This document shows positions 7,910-16,225 of a stretch of 64,000 nucleotides of DNA, piece by piece. The DNA lies in NCBI GenBank assembly GCA_964446835.1, contig CAYUQT010000004.1:1-64000 (forward strand), in the 5' to 3' direction. The translations under genes were made by a program, and so were the position numbers. This stretch comes from CAYUQT01 sp964446835 (GTDB taxonomy: Bacteria > Planctomycetota > Phycisphaerae > UBA1845 > JAFGLZ01). The notes beneath the pieces are model-generated. The model saw only the letters and a program-made list of their open reading frames with translations. It was not told where the DNA came from and ran no database searches. Each line of letters opens with the position of its first letter. Position 1 is the stretch's first letter.

Positions 7910-8060
7910 GAGACTGGCTTTCGGTCTCGCTGATGGAATGGCACCGTAGTGCAGCTCGCCGACAGTGATGATGCTAATGGCGGACACCGGAGGGAGACAG
8001 GCACACTTTCCGGTGCTCCGGTCTTGCGACCTCCGCCCTCGCAAAGTGAGCCAGTCCCCG
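7910..8060 (-). pseudogene. Remnant of a VapC-like PIN-domain toxin
   Basis: The minus-strand frame reads WLTLRGR, then PPVSAISIITVGELHYGA, then SARP. This is the pattern of the segment in VapC toxins that follows the first Asp and contains the conserved E in (S)xITxxELxxG. The N-terminal LLDTN motif and the C-terminal catalytic Asp residues are missing, and no start fits, so this is a fragment. No cognate antitoxin is found beside it on that strand. Confidence 0.4.
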
Positions 8061-8137
8061 GCGACGCAGAAAGACCGTATCTGCACCTCTATCAGAATAG
8101 GGGAGAATCCGGGAGATGCCTCGGGGGGCGCAGGGCC

Positions 8138-8443
8138 ATGACCATCGTGTTCACATCAGCCGAAGAGATCGAGAAGCACCTGCGGGCGGAAATCGGCTCG
8201 AATCTCCGGGCGGGCGCCATGGAGGCCTTTGCCATGGAGATCTGCCGGGAGGGTAAGCTCAGCATCGGACAGGTGACTGAGACGCTTGAGCTGTCCGTGT
8301 ATCAAGCGGATGGGTTACTACAGCACAGCGTCGAACCACCCCACACAGTCGCCAACTCTGGGCACCACCGGGCCACTCCAGACAGGGCTTTGCTCGACTT
8401 ATTGTTATTTCAGATGTGTCACCTATTGACCGCCTCGAATTGA
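8138..8443 (+). CDS. UPF0175-family antitoxin-like protein, probably 3'-damaged
   Basis: From the ATG at 8138, residues 1-66 match the UPF0175 antitoxin pattern: an alanine-rich helix ending in MEICREGKLSIGQVTETLEL, then SVYQADGLLQ, a small DNA-binding fold in which REGKLSxGQ is characteristic. The family normally ends soon after this point. Here the frame runs on for about 35 residues of unrelated sequence, and a toxin-like reading appears in another frame, so an indel has probably occurred. G-rich sequence lies upstream as a possible ribosome site. It would neutralise a DUF3368 PIN toxin, whose remnant follows. Confidence 0.5.
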   Translation: MTIVFTSAEEIEKHLRAEIGSNLRAGAMEAFAMEICREGKLSIGQVTETLELSVYQADGLLQHSVEPPHTVANSGHHRATPDRALLDLLLFQMCHLLTASN

Positions 8444-8484
8444 TCGTACAAACGGATCCGCCCCAAGGGTCCTTCGGCATGTGA
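8395..8484 (+). pseudogene. Remnant of DUF3368 PIN toxin start
   Basis: In a frame shifted from the antitoxin gene, bases 8395-8484 read RLIVISDVSPIDRLELIVQ and end at a TGA soon after. This fits the N-terminus of DUF3368 PIN toxins, (I)VISDTSPxxxLxxI, with the catalytic first Asp kept. Everything after the first 30 residues is gone. UPF0175 antitoxin followed by DUF3368 toxin is the usual gene order, which supports reading this as a broken toxin-antitoxin pair. Confidence 0.45.
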
Positions 8485-8688
8485 ACGCCTCCCCCCCATG
8501 CTGATCGGGTCATGCCAATGCCGTACCGCTGCCTTTTCTCCTTTCTAGTCAAAGGCTTACGATTTTCGTGATCGTTCGGTTGACCGATCGTCGGGGTTGA
8601 TTCATCCGAGGCTGCCACGAGGACCGATAATAAAGGGGAATGCCGGCGGGCGCACTATGCGCAAATACTTGCCGGCGATTGAGTTGAT

Positions 8689-9402
8689 ATGTTTACAGTC
8701 TTCGCCATGATCCCGGCTCGGGGTGGGTCTCGTGGGATTCCTCGCAAGAATCTCCAGCCCCTTTCCGGCAAGCCGCTGATCGCACACACCATCGAAGCCG
8801 CCCGCAACAGCCGCCGAATCAGTCGTGTCATGGTCAGTACGGAGGACCCCGAGATCGCCGAGGTCTCGCGAAAACACGGGGCGGAGATCCCGTTTACGCG
8901 TCCGGCCGAACTGGCGACCGACACCGCCAGCGGCAACGCCGTCAGTCGGCACTGGCTGGAGTGGGTGAACGAAAACACCGACCGCCCCACGGCAGTGATC
9001 CACCTTCAGGCGACCTCGCCGCTGCGAACGTCGGAAGACATTGACGGGGCGCTGGCACTGCTCGAACAGGTGGAGGTCGACTGTGTGGCCAGTGTGTGCC
9101 CGGTGTCCGAGCACCCGGCCTATATGTACCGCTTGATCGAGAAGCAGGCGGTGCCCTTCCTGCCCGAGGGCTTTCTGCCGGATCACCGGCAGCGGGCCGA
9201 ACCCCTCTACCGCCTGAACGGCGCCATCTATGCCACGCGGTTTGAGACGGCGTTGCGGGCAGGCAAGTTTCATGCAACGCCCTTTGCGCCCTTCGTGATG
9301 TCGGCCGAGCGAAGCATCGATATCGACGCGCCGCTGGACCTGAGCATCGCCGAGGCCATTCTGATGAATACCCGGGTCGTGGGTAAGGGGGGGAACCCAT
9401 GA
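8689..9402 (+). CDS. neuA: N-acylneuraminate (nonulosonate) cytidylyltransferase
   Basis: 237 residues. The CMP-NeuNAc synthetase signature is present from the start: AMIPARGGSRGIPRKNL (6-22), the nucleotide-binding segment, then LIAHTIEAA, QATSPLR and RSIDIDAPLDLSIAE. The enzyme activates a nonulosonic acid with CTP to the CMP-sugar used by surface glycosyltransferases. It is the first gene of a tightly packed operon and overlaps the next gene by ATGA (9399-9402). No strong ribosome site or sigma-70 promoter could be assigned in the roughly 200 bases upstream, which hold only short GCCGGCG repeats. Confidence 0.93.
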   Translation: MFTVFAMIPARGGSRGIPRKNLQPLSGKPLIAHTIEAARNSRRISRVMVSTEDPEIAEVSRKHGAEIPFTRPAELATDTASGNAVSRHWLEWVNENTDRPTAVIHLQATSPLRTSEDIDGALALLEQVEVDCVASVCPVSEHPAYMYRLIEKQAVPFLPEGFLPDHRQRAEPLYRLNGAIYATRFETALRAGKFHATPFAPFVMSAERSIDIDAPLDLSIAEAILMNTRVVGKGGNP

Positions 9403-10622
9403 CCCGTCGGGTAAGCGTGCTGACCGGTGCTCGAAGCGACTACGGCATTCTGCTGAGCGTGCTGCGGGCGATTCACGCGCATCCGGCCATGCAACTCCAG
9501 CTTGTGGTGACCGGGTCGCACCTGTCGGAGGCCCACGGGCTGACGGTTCACGAGATTGAGGCCGACGGATGGGAGATCGCGGCGCGGGTGCCGATGCTCG
9601 ATGCCGAGACGACCTCGGGCGATCTGGGTGTGGCACGAGCGATGGGTCGCGCGGTAACGGGGGTGGCCGAGGCATTCGATCGTCTGAAGCCCGACATCAC
9701 GGTATTCCTGGGCGACCGGTACGAGACGTTTGCCGGTGCTCTGGGCGCCGCCGCGATGCGGCTGCCGATCGCTCACATCGGCGGCGGGGAGTGCGACCAC
9801 GCCACCTGTCTGGACGGTTACCTTCGAAATGCCCTGACGCAGTTGGCCCACGTTCACTTTGTGTCATGTCGGACCTATGCCGATCGGCTGATCGCGCTGG
9901 GCCAGGATGCGTGGCGGATTCACTCGGTGGGGTTACCGAGTCTGGACGGCATAACGGAAGGGCTGCTGACTCGAGACGAGCTGGCGGCTTCGCTGAAGGT
10001 GACGCTGCGTCCGCCGGTAATCGTGGGGACGTATCTACCGGTCACGCTTCGCCCCGCAGAGAGCCAAACGGAACTGCACGCGATGCTGGAGGCGCTCGGC
10101 CGGTGCGGCGAAGCGACGATCCTTCTGACGCTAAGCAACGCCGATGCCGGGGCGGGGTGGGTGGACCGGACGATCCAGCAGTTTTCGGCGGCCCACGCCA
10201 ACGTGCACGTCTTCGCCAGTCTGGGACGGCGGCGCTATCACAGCCTGCTATCGATCGCGGACGCTGTCATCGGCAACAGCAGCAGCGGCATCATCGAGAC
10301 ACCGAGTTTCGGCGTGCCGGCGGTGAACATCGGCGCGCGTCAGAATGGGAGGCTTCGCGCCGAGAACATACTGGACGTACCCGGTCAGACCGAACCCGTG
10401 GCGGAGGCCCTCAGCCGGGCTCTTCGCGACGAGACGTTCCGTCGTCGAGCGGTCGGCGCGATCAATCCATTCGGCGATGGCCGCGCGGGCGAGCGGATCT
10501 CGGCCACGTTGAGCGAACTGACGATCGATCGCGACCTCATCGAGAAACGGGTGCCCTCGGGCACGTTCTCTCGCACGGAGGCGTTGGCCGGCCCGTCGGT
10601 TCAGGAGTCCCGAGATGCTTGA
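9399..10622 (+). CDS. neuC: UDP-N-acetylglucosamine 2-epimerase, hydrolysing type
   Basis: 407 residues. It matches the NeuC/NnaA branch of the 2-epimerase family: LTGARSDYGILLSVLRAI near the N-terminus, FLGDRYETFAGALGAA, the HIGGGE motif, and IGNSSSGIIETPSFGVPAVNIG for nucleotide binding. It would convert UDP-GlcNAc, or a 4,6-modified version, to free ManNAc-type sugar plus UDP, the substrate of NeuB. The start overlaps the neuA stop (ATGA) and its own end overlaps the methyltransferase start by 8 bases, so the genes are translationally coupled. The last 30 residues are hydrophilic and variable. Confidence 0.92.
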   Translation: MTRRVSVLTGARSDYGILLSVLRAIHAHPAMQLQLVVTGSHLSEAHGLTVHEIEADGWEIAARVPMLDAETTSGDLGVARAMGRAVTGVAEAFDRLKPDITVFLGDRYETFAGALGAAAMRLPIAHIGGGECDHATCLDGYLRNALTQLAHVHFVSCRTYADRLIALGQDAWRIHSVGLPSLDGITEGLLTRDELAASLKVTLRPPVIVGTYLPVTLRPAESQTELHAMLEALGRCGEATILLTLSNADAGAGWVDRTIQQFSAAHANVHVFASLGRRRYHSLLSIADAVIGNSSSGIIETPSFGVPAVNIGARQNGRLRAENILDVPGQTEPVAEALSRALRDETFRRRAVGAINPFGDGRAGERISATLSELTIDRDLIEKRVPSGTFSRTEALAGPSVQESRDA

Positions 10623-11307
10623 TGCGCTGGAACAGACGTCCCGCACCGCGTGGGAGAAGAATCTCGACACGCACCGCCTGCTGTGGCCGGACACCGAGAT
10701 CGTACGGTTCCTCGGCCACGCGATTCCGCGCGGGCAGCGAAGCGGTTTGCGGGCGCTGGACATCGGGTGCGGCGGCGGGCGGCATCTGGCATGCCTGGCG
10801 CGTGAGGGGTTCGAGGTGTTCGGTCTGGACTACAACCTGAACGCGCTTCAGCAGGCAGGCGAGGCCGTGCGAAGCGAGGGCAAGCCCTCGCGGATGATGC
10901 TGGCCGACGTGGTGAATCTGCCGATCGGCAGCGAGCAGTTCGACCTGGTGCTGGCGTGGGGCCTGCTCTTTGCCACCACGCTCGATCGCAGCCTGTCGAT
11001 GATGCGGCGGGTTCGCGAGATTCTCAGGCCCGGCGGGCGACTGCTGGCGAACTGGCGGACGCACGTGGACGACCTTCGCAAGACCGGGAAGAAGGTCGAA
11101 GGCAAGACCTATGTGCTGGGCGAGAAGGCCGACGCCTTCAGCCTTTCGGGGACGCTGTACTCGTTTCTGAATCGTAAGGACGTCGAGCGGCTGTATGCCC
11201 GCAGCGGTTTGACGATCGACAACATTGAACGGCGCGATCTGTGGATCAACAACCTGTCGGTTCACTGTAGCTGGTGGATCGTGTGGGCCTCGCGGCCCCG
11301 CACCTGA
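10615..11307 (+). CDS. SAM-dependent methyltransferase in the nonulosonate operon
   Basis: 230 residues with a class I methyltransferase fold: motif I LDIGCGGGRHLACLA (about 46-60), acidic residue in VFGLDYN, and a post-motif LVLAWGLLFAT. It lies between neuC and neuB and overlaps neuC by 8 bases, which suggests that it methylates the nonulosonic acid, an intermediate or the finished glycan. The acceptor cannot be told from sequence. About 110 non-coding bases separate it from the neuB start. Confidence 0.82.
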   Translation: MLDALEQTSRTAWEKNLDTHRLLWPDTEIVRFLGHAIPRGQRSGLRALDIGCGGGRHLACLAREGFEVFGLDYNLNALQQAGEAVRSEGKPSRMMLADVVNLPIGSEQFDLVLAWGLLFATTLDRSLSMMRRVREILRPGGRLLANWRTHVDDLRKTGKKVEGKTYVLGEKADAFSLSGTLYSFLNRKDVERLYARSGLTIDNIERRDLWINNLSVHCSWWIVWASRPRT

Positions 11308-11416
11308 TGCGCCACAGAGCGCCGAAACGCGCCGGACAGATGGAAGGAAAGACGCGCAGAACAGTCCCCGTGCGAGCGGCGGCGGTGCCAGCGTTCGGGG
11401 CGGAAGGGGTGAACCC

Positions 11417-12472
11417 ATGGCGGATGTCGTAACCGGTCTCGGAGCGGCGAATCAGACGGTCGCCTTTCATCTGGGCGACCGCCCGATCGGCGCCGGCTGT
11501 GAGACGTTCATTATGGCCGAGATCGGGGTGAATCATAACGGCGATGTCCGGCGGGCGGGCGAACTGGTAGACGCGGCAGCCCGGGCCGGTGCCGACGCGG
11601 TGAAGCTGCAGGCCTTCGACCCGGATGCACTATGTTCTCGACTGCACAAGGGTGCCGAGCGGGAGATGCTTCAACAGTATGTCCTGTCGGAAGGCGACCT
11701 GGGTGAGCTTCGCGATCGTGCGACGTCGGCGGGCATGGTCTTCCTGGTCACGCCCTTCGGCTTTGCGGAGGTGGATCAGGTGGTGCGCCTGGGTGCCCCG
11801 GCGATCAAGGTGGGTTCGGGCGAGGTCACGCACACGCCGCTGTTGAGGTACATCGGCGGCAAAGGCCTGCCCGTCGTTCTGAGCACGGGGGCCGCCGACC
11901 TGCGCGACGTCGAGCGGGCCGTGAAGGTGTTGCGGACCGCCGGCTGCCGCGAGATCGCACTGCTGCACTGCACGAGCGTCTATCCCGCGCCCGATGCGTC
12001 GCTGAATCTGTCCGCCTTGAACACGCTCGCCGAGCGTTTTTCCGACTGCGTGATCGGATACAGCGACCACTCGACGGGAACGACAGCGGGGATTGCAGCC
12101 GTGGCGATGGGCGCCCGGATCATCGAGAAGCACCTGACCTCCGATCACGCGTTGGAGGGGCCCGATCACGTCGCCAGCGCCGAGCCGGACGAGTTTGGCC
12201 GACTGGTTCAGGAGATTCGCCGGTACGAACAGATGCGGGGCGACGGCGTCAAGCGCCCTGCCGAATGCGAGACGATCATCGGGCAGAGCCTGGTGGCGGG
12301 GCGTACGCTTCATGCCGGGCACGTGATCACGCCTACGGATCTGACCTTCAAACGTCCGGGGTGGGGGCTTCGCCCGTACATGATGGGGCAGGTGGTCGGT
12401 CGGCGTCTGGCGAAGGACCTTCCGGCGGACGACGTATTGACGCGAGAACACATCAACTGGGGACAACCTTGA
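11417..12472 (+). CDS. neuB: N-acetylneuraminate (nonulosonate) synthase
   Basis: 351 residues from the ATG at 11417, chosen because a GGAAGGGG ribosome site lies just upstream and the homologous region begins there. The NeuB barrel motifs are present: FIMAEIGVNHNGD, VKLQAF, KVGSGE, STGAADL, and GYSDHSTG, followed by a C-terminal SAF domain (from about residue 285, GQSLVAGRTLHAGHVIT). It condenses a ManNAc-type sugar with phosphoenolpyruvate to form the nine-carbon acid. Its TGA stop overlaps the TTG start of the ATP-grasp gene. Confidence 0.93.
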   Translation: MADVVTGLGAANQTVAFHLGDRPIGAGCETFIMAEIGVNHNGDVRRAGELVDAAARAGADAVKLQAFDPDALCSRLHKGAEREMLQQYVLSEGDLGELRDRATSAGMVFLVTPFGFAEVDQVVRLGAPAIKVGSGEVTHTPLLRYIGGKGLPVVLSTGAADLRDVERAVKVLRTAGCREIALLHCTSVYPAPDASLNLSALNTLAERFSDCVIGYSDHSTGTTAGIAAVAMGARIIEKHLTSDHALEGPDHVASAEPDEFGRLVQEIRRYEQMRGDGVKRPAECETIIGQSLVAGRTLHAGHVITPTDLTFKRPGWGLRPYMMGQVVGRRLAKDLPADDVLTREHINWGQP

Positions 12473-13569
12473 GAAAGACACTGAACACCCTGATGACCTG
12501 CGGTTCGGGTCCGGGCGTGGTGGGGCACATCGACGCCCTGCGGCGCAACCGGTACGCGTCGGTTCGCGTTGTCGTCGGCGACGTGAGCACCGACGAGAAT
12601 GTGGGGTTTGCCCTGGCCGACGACCGCGCGACGCTTCCAGCGGCGTATCTTCCGGACATGAGCGAATTGATGCTGGAGGTGTGTCGCGGACACCATGCCG
12701 ACGTGCTGTGGCCGGTCTTCGACGGCGAGCTCGAACCGCTGTCGGCGGCCCGGGCGAAGTTCGAGGCCGAGGGCATCCGCCTGCTGATGGCGGATGACAC
12801 CACGATCCGCCTGTGTCTGGACAAGGCGGCGTTTCATCAGCGGCTGGCCGAGAGCGGACTGGTGCTGCCGTGTCAGGTGGTTCGATCGCCGGTGGCCTTG
12901 CGTCAGGCCGCCGAGAGTTTCGGCTACCCCCAGCGGCATGTGGCGATCAAGCCGAACCGCGGGGCGGGCGGTCGAGGCTTTCACGTCCTGCATGGCCGGC
13001 TGGAGCCTGCCAAAACCTTCTTCTCGGACAAGCCCGATTCGACGGCCTGTGTGATGGAGACGGCAGTCGAGGCACTGACGCACTGGTCGCAGGATCGAGA
13101 GCCGGCGGTGCTGGTTTCGCCCTTCGTCGGCGGTCCGGAATACGGCTGCGACGTGCTGGCCGAAGGCGGGCGGATCGTCGCGGCCGTGACTCGCGCCAAG
13201 CTGCCGCCCGTTCGCGAGGGCATGCACACGCGAATCGTGGTGGGCGAGGACCCCGGTGTTCTGTCCGTAGTGGAACGCCTCGTGGAAGCCCTCGGCGCCA
13301 CCGGCCTGCTCAGTGTCGACCTTCGAGCCGACGAACAAGGGCGGCTGTGGGTTCTGGAGGTGAATCCCCGTGCGGGCGCCTATCTGGGCATGGCATGCGA
13401 GCTTGTGGATCTGATGGGGCTGTCCCTGGCGCGTCTGTTCGGCGATCGGACGAACGTCGAGAAGTATCGGCGCGAATCGGAGGACGTGATGGGTCTGAGG
13501 TACTGGGCCGATATGGTGCTGGTCCGCGGACGCCCTCGCGTGATGGCCAGTTGTGGTGTGGAAGGGTAA
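12469..13569 (+). CDS. ATP-grasp ligase, CarB-like
   Basis: 366 residues using TTG 12469 as start, which overlaps the neuB stop; a later ATG (12493) would cut into the first beta strand (NTLMTCGSGPG). An N-terminal Rossmann-like region is followed by the ATP-grasp core, with HVAIKPNRGAGGRGFHVL for ATP binding and the metal-binding LEVNPRAGA near the C-terminus. Such enzymes form an acyl phosphate and then an amide or thioester. Its place directly after neuB and before a deacetylase suggests that it attaches an amino acid or other acyl group to an amino group on the sugar. This is an inference from context. Confidence 0.85.
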   Translation: MRKTLNTLMTCGSGPGVVGHIDALRRNRYASVRVVVGDVSTDENVGFALADDRATLPAAYLPDMSELMLEVCRGHHADVLWPVFDGELEPLSAARAKFEAEGIRLLMADDTTIRLCLDKAAFHQRLAESGLVLPCQVVRSPVALRQAAESFGYPQRHVAIKPNRGAGGRGFHVLHGRLEPAKTFFSDKPDSTACVMETAVEALTHWSQDREPAVLVSPFVGGPEYGCDVLAEGGRIVAAVTRAKLPPVREGMHTRIVVGEDPGVLSVVERLVEALGATGLLSVDLRADEQGRLWVLEVNPRAGAYLGMACELVDLMGLSLARLFGDRTNVEKYRRESEDVMGLRYWADMVLVRGRPRVMASCGVEG

Positions 13570-13572
13570 GAC

Positions 13573-14241
13573 ATGAGCAGGATCCTGGTTTGCTCGGCAC
13601 ATCCGGATGATGAGACGTTCGGCTGCGGAGGGACGATGCTGACGCATCGGCAGGCCGGCGACGAGATTGTATGGCTGATCGCGAGCAAGGCGTGGACACC
13701 CCGCTGGAGCGAGGAAACGATCGCCCGCAAAGAGGCGGAGATCACGGCGGTGGCGAGCTTCTACGAGGTCAACCGGCTCGTGCGCCTGGGGCTGCCTGCG
13801 TCGCGGATGGACGAGCTGCCCTTCGGGGACGTTCTCACGCTGGTCGCCGAGTCAATCAAGCAGGTGCAGCCGGACGAGGTGTACACCGTTCACGCGGGCG
13901 ACGTTCACAGCGACCATCGGGTGCTGGCCGACGCGGTGTGGCGGTCGCTCAAGCCGTTTCGCGGCGGCAAGGGCGTACGACGCATCCTGAGCTATGAAAC
14001 GCTGAGTTCGACCGACCAGGCCGCTCCGACATCCATCCCCTTCCGCCCGACCGTCTACCGAGACATCACCGCTGTCCTGGATCGCAAGATCGAGGCGATG
14101 CAACTGTATCAGTCGGAGCTTCAGCCCTTGCCGGGGCCCCGAAACGGTGAAACGCTTCGAGCCCTGGCCCGATGTCGGGGGGCTTCTGTCGACGTGGAGT
14201 GTGCCGAGGCGTTCATGCTGTTGCGTCAAGTCGATCACTGA
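13573..14241 (+). CDS. PIG-L family N-deacetylase
   Basis: 222 residues with the two zinc motifs of the PIG-L/LmbE family: HPDDE at 10-14 and HSDH at 112-115. These enzymes remove an acetyl group from N-acetyl sugars. It starts 3 bases after the ATP-grasp gene. The pair could swap one N-acyl group on a nonulosonic acid for another: deacetylation here, re-acylation by the ligase. It is the last gene of the operon; the next gene converges with a 12-base gap. Confidence 0.88.
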   Translation: MSRILVCSAHPDDETFGCGGTMLTHRQAGDEIVWLIASKAWTPRWSEETIARKEAEITAVASFYEVNRLVRLGLPASRMDELPFGDVLTLVAESIKQVQPDEVYTVHAGDVHSDHRVLADAVWRSLKPFRGGKGVRRILSYETLSSTDQAAPTSIPFRPTVYRDITAVLDRKIEAMQLYQSELQPLPGPRNGETLRALARCRGASVDVECAEAFMLLRQVDH

Positions 14242-14253
14242 GGCAAAGCAACC

Positions 14254-15975
14254 TCAGACGTCCCATCCACCCTGACCGCGAAGCCGGTCGATTTCAGCCA
14301 TGGCCTGTGCCTTCAGTGCTACGTAGTCGGTTTTGGCAATCCGGTTGAGGGGCAGCGTGCCCGGCGGCAGGACTACGTAGTGAAGCGGCCGCATGTAGCT
14401 GGCGATGCCCTTGGCGTGCGACTCGAGTTCATCCCTGGTCAGTTCCGCACCGGGCTTGGCTTCGATGAACAGCACCACACCCTCGCAGAAGACATCATGG
14501 GGAGCGCCCACGGCCCCGCAGGCGGCCACCTTATCTCTGAGCAGGGCGAAGTGATCCTCGACCTGCGAGGGATAGACCTGATAGCCCTTGGGCTTGATCA
14601 CGAGCTTGGATCGGCCAGTCAACGTGAGCCCCTGCGGCGTTTTCATACCGAGGTCGCCGGTGTAGCAGACGCCGTCGGTAGAGACGGTCTTGCGATACGC
14701 CTCGGAGTTGTTGACGTAGGCGACGAAGACCTGCGGGCCTTCGAAGCAGACCTCGCCAATCTGCCCGTCGGGCAGGATCGGGCCGGCGGTTCCGTCGGGG
14801 TTCATCGGCTTGCGAATACTGATGGGGGTGATGGGCATCTCATAACCGACCGACCCGGCCAGGACGGTAGCTGTGATGTCTTTCGGCGTATAGGTGATGA
14901 AACCCGCACCTTCGGTGAGGCCCAGCCCGGTTCCCGAACGGGGAGACATCCTGGAAAGCTGCTCGGCGAAGTGTCCGTTGACGGCTTGCCCGCCGTAGAT
15001 GGAGAACTCCAATGAAGACAGATCGTACTGGGTGTACTCCGGCAGGCGCCACTGCATCATGAACATCGCCGGCACCTGGCCGATGATCTCGACCTGATGC
15101 TCCTGAATCGCCCGGAGAGACTTGGCGGCGTCGAACATGTGGAGGAGGACGGCCGTCCCCCCCCAGAACAACGTGGTCATCAACTGTTCGGCCTGACAAC
15201 CGACGTGGGATGGGGGCAGATTGACGAGCATCTTTCGACCCGTCATATCGAACCCACCGCCCAGGCACATGTTCTGACAGGTGATGTTTCGATGAGAGAG
15301 CAGCGCCGGCTTGGGCGCACCCGTGGAGCCCGTGGTGTATACGACCTGGGCGCCGTCGGTCTCCCGGATACTCTCGGCGACCTGCTGGAAGCGTTTCCAG
15401 GCGGGTGACTGCGTCGGGTCAGGCAGCAGGGCCATCGCCTCGGCGTAGAGGACCAGGCCCGAGATAGCCCCATGGATGACCTGATCCGGCAACGAGAGCT
15501 GAATCAGGTAGCGGACGTATGGGCAGGCGTTCTGTACGGCCTTGCCCATTTCGGAGAAGTCGATGTGGGGCGTCTTGCCTAGAAAGACGTAGGCCTTGGC
15601 CTGGATGAGATCGAGCGAGCGGATGATCTCCGGGGCCTTGAGCCGCAAATCCAACGGGGCGTGGATGACCCCAATCTTGAAACAGGCGTACTCCAGGAAG
15701 ACGTGCTCGGCCAGCAAAGGCAGCGAGGTCGCCAGGAAGTCGCCCTTTTCGAGCCCCATATCGAGCAACCTGATTGCCAAGGCGGTGGTGATGGCGTCAA
15801 ATTGCCCGTAGGTATAGGTTACTCCGGTATCGGTTTCGATGATCGCGGGCGAATCGGAACTCCGCTTTGCCCAATAGGCCACAACGCCGTGCAACAGGTG
15901 CCGATCAGAAAAATCCTTGTTGTAGTGCTCGATGGTGTACTGAGGGACACCATTGAGGAAGTTGACTTCCTCCAT
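14254..15975 (-). CDS. AMP-forming acyl-CoA synthetase-like ligase
   Basis: 573 residues of the ANL superfamily. Visible motifs are the phosphate loop YTTGSTGAPKPALLSHRN, the adenine region YGGQAVNG, the YTGDLG hinge Asp and GRSKLVIKPKGYQVYPSQVED. Near the end NRIAKTDYVAL keeps the catalytic Lys, though the usual Gly before it is replaced. It activates a carboxylic acid, probably a fatty or aryl acid, with ATP and CoA. An AGGAGA ribosome site precedes the ATG at 15975. It is a single gene, divergent from the TetR/RND operon, with its own palindromic operator. Confidence 0.88.
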   Translation of the reverse strand: MEEVNFLNGVPQYTIEHYNKDFSDRHLLHGVVAYWAKRSSDSPAIIETDTGVTYTYGQFDAITTALAIRLLDMGLEKGDFLATSLPLLAEHVFLEYACFKIGVIHAPLDLRLKAPEIIRSLDLIQAKAYVFLGKTPHIDFSEMGKAVQNACPYVRYLIQLSLPDQVIHGAISGLVLYAEAMALLPDPTQSPAWKRFQQVAESIRETDGAQVVYTTGSTGAPKPALLSHRNITCQNMCLGGGFDMTGRKMLVNLPPSHVGCQAEQLMTTLFWGGTAVLLHMFDAAKSLRAIQEHQVEIIGQVPAMFMMQWRLPEYTQYDLSSLEFSIYGGQAVNGHFAEQLSRMSPRSGTGLGLTEGAGFITYTPKDITATVLAGSVGYEMPITPISIRKPMNPDGTAGPILPDGQIGEVCFEGPQVFVAYVNNSEAYRKTVSTDGVCYTGDLGMKTPQGLTLTGRSKLVIKPKGYQVYPSQVEDHFALLRDKVAACGAVGAPHDVFCEGVVLFIEAKPGAELTRDELESHAKGIASYMRPLHYVVLPPGTLPLNRIAKTDYVALKAQAMAEIDRLRGQGGWDV

Positions 15976-16007
15976 GCAACGGTCTCCTATAATAAGTGCA
16001 ATCTTCT

Positions 16008-16039
16008 ATCCTACCCGAGCTATTGTTGTCTAACAACAA
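16008..16039 (-). promoter_or_regulatory. Promoter and palindromic operator of the acyl-CoA synthetase gene
   Basis: On the minus strand TTGTTA (16036-16031) and TAGGAT (16013-16008) are 17 bases apart, four of six consensus bases each. The -35 sits inside a perfect 17-base palindrome at 16023-16039 with 7-base arms (TTGTTGT/ACAACAA) around a 3-base centre, the layout of a repressor site. The regulator is unknown. Confidence 0.5.
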
Positions 16040-16165
16040 GATGGCAGCAGAAACCCTGAGGGCGTGAGTACCTGAGTATCCTCCCAGACCACAGCGGCCC
16101 TGGAGACCGGAAGGCGCGACGGTGAGACGAGGAGACGGCCGGACGGTATTCCGTTAGTAACCACA

Positions 16166-16193
16166 TTGACTGGATAGAGTGAGTCTGTAGAAT
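16166..16193 (+). promoter_or_regulatory. Sigma-70 promoter of the TetR/RND operon
   Basis: TTGACT at 16166-16171 and TAGAAT at 16188-16193 are 16 bases apart. Transcription would start near 16200, giving a leader of only about 10 bases before the TetR ATG, with GAGG as ribosome site. Confidence 0.6.
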
Positions 16194-16194
16194 A

Positions 16195-16225
16195 TGACCG
16201 GAGGACTAAAATGGTCATCCGGTCA
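16195..16225 (+). promoter_or_regulatory. Probable autorepression operator of the TetR gene
   Basis: A perfect 8-base inverted repeat, TGACCGGA (16195-16202) and TCCGGTCA (16218-16225), lies across the expected transcription start and the TetR start codon. Binding here would block the promoter immediately upstream. Confidence 0.55.

Noticed and set aside
12310..13647. A 445-codon minus-strand open frame rich in His, Gln and Arg
   Set aside because: It is antisense to the ATP-grasp gene, which has intact motifs and operon context.
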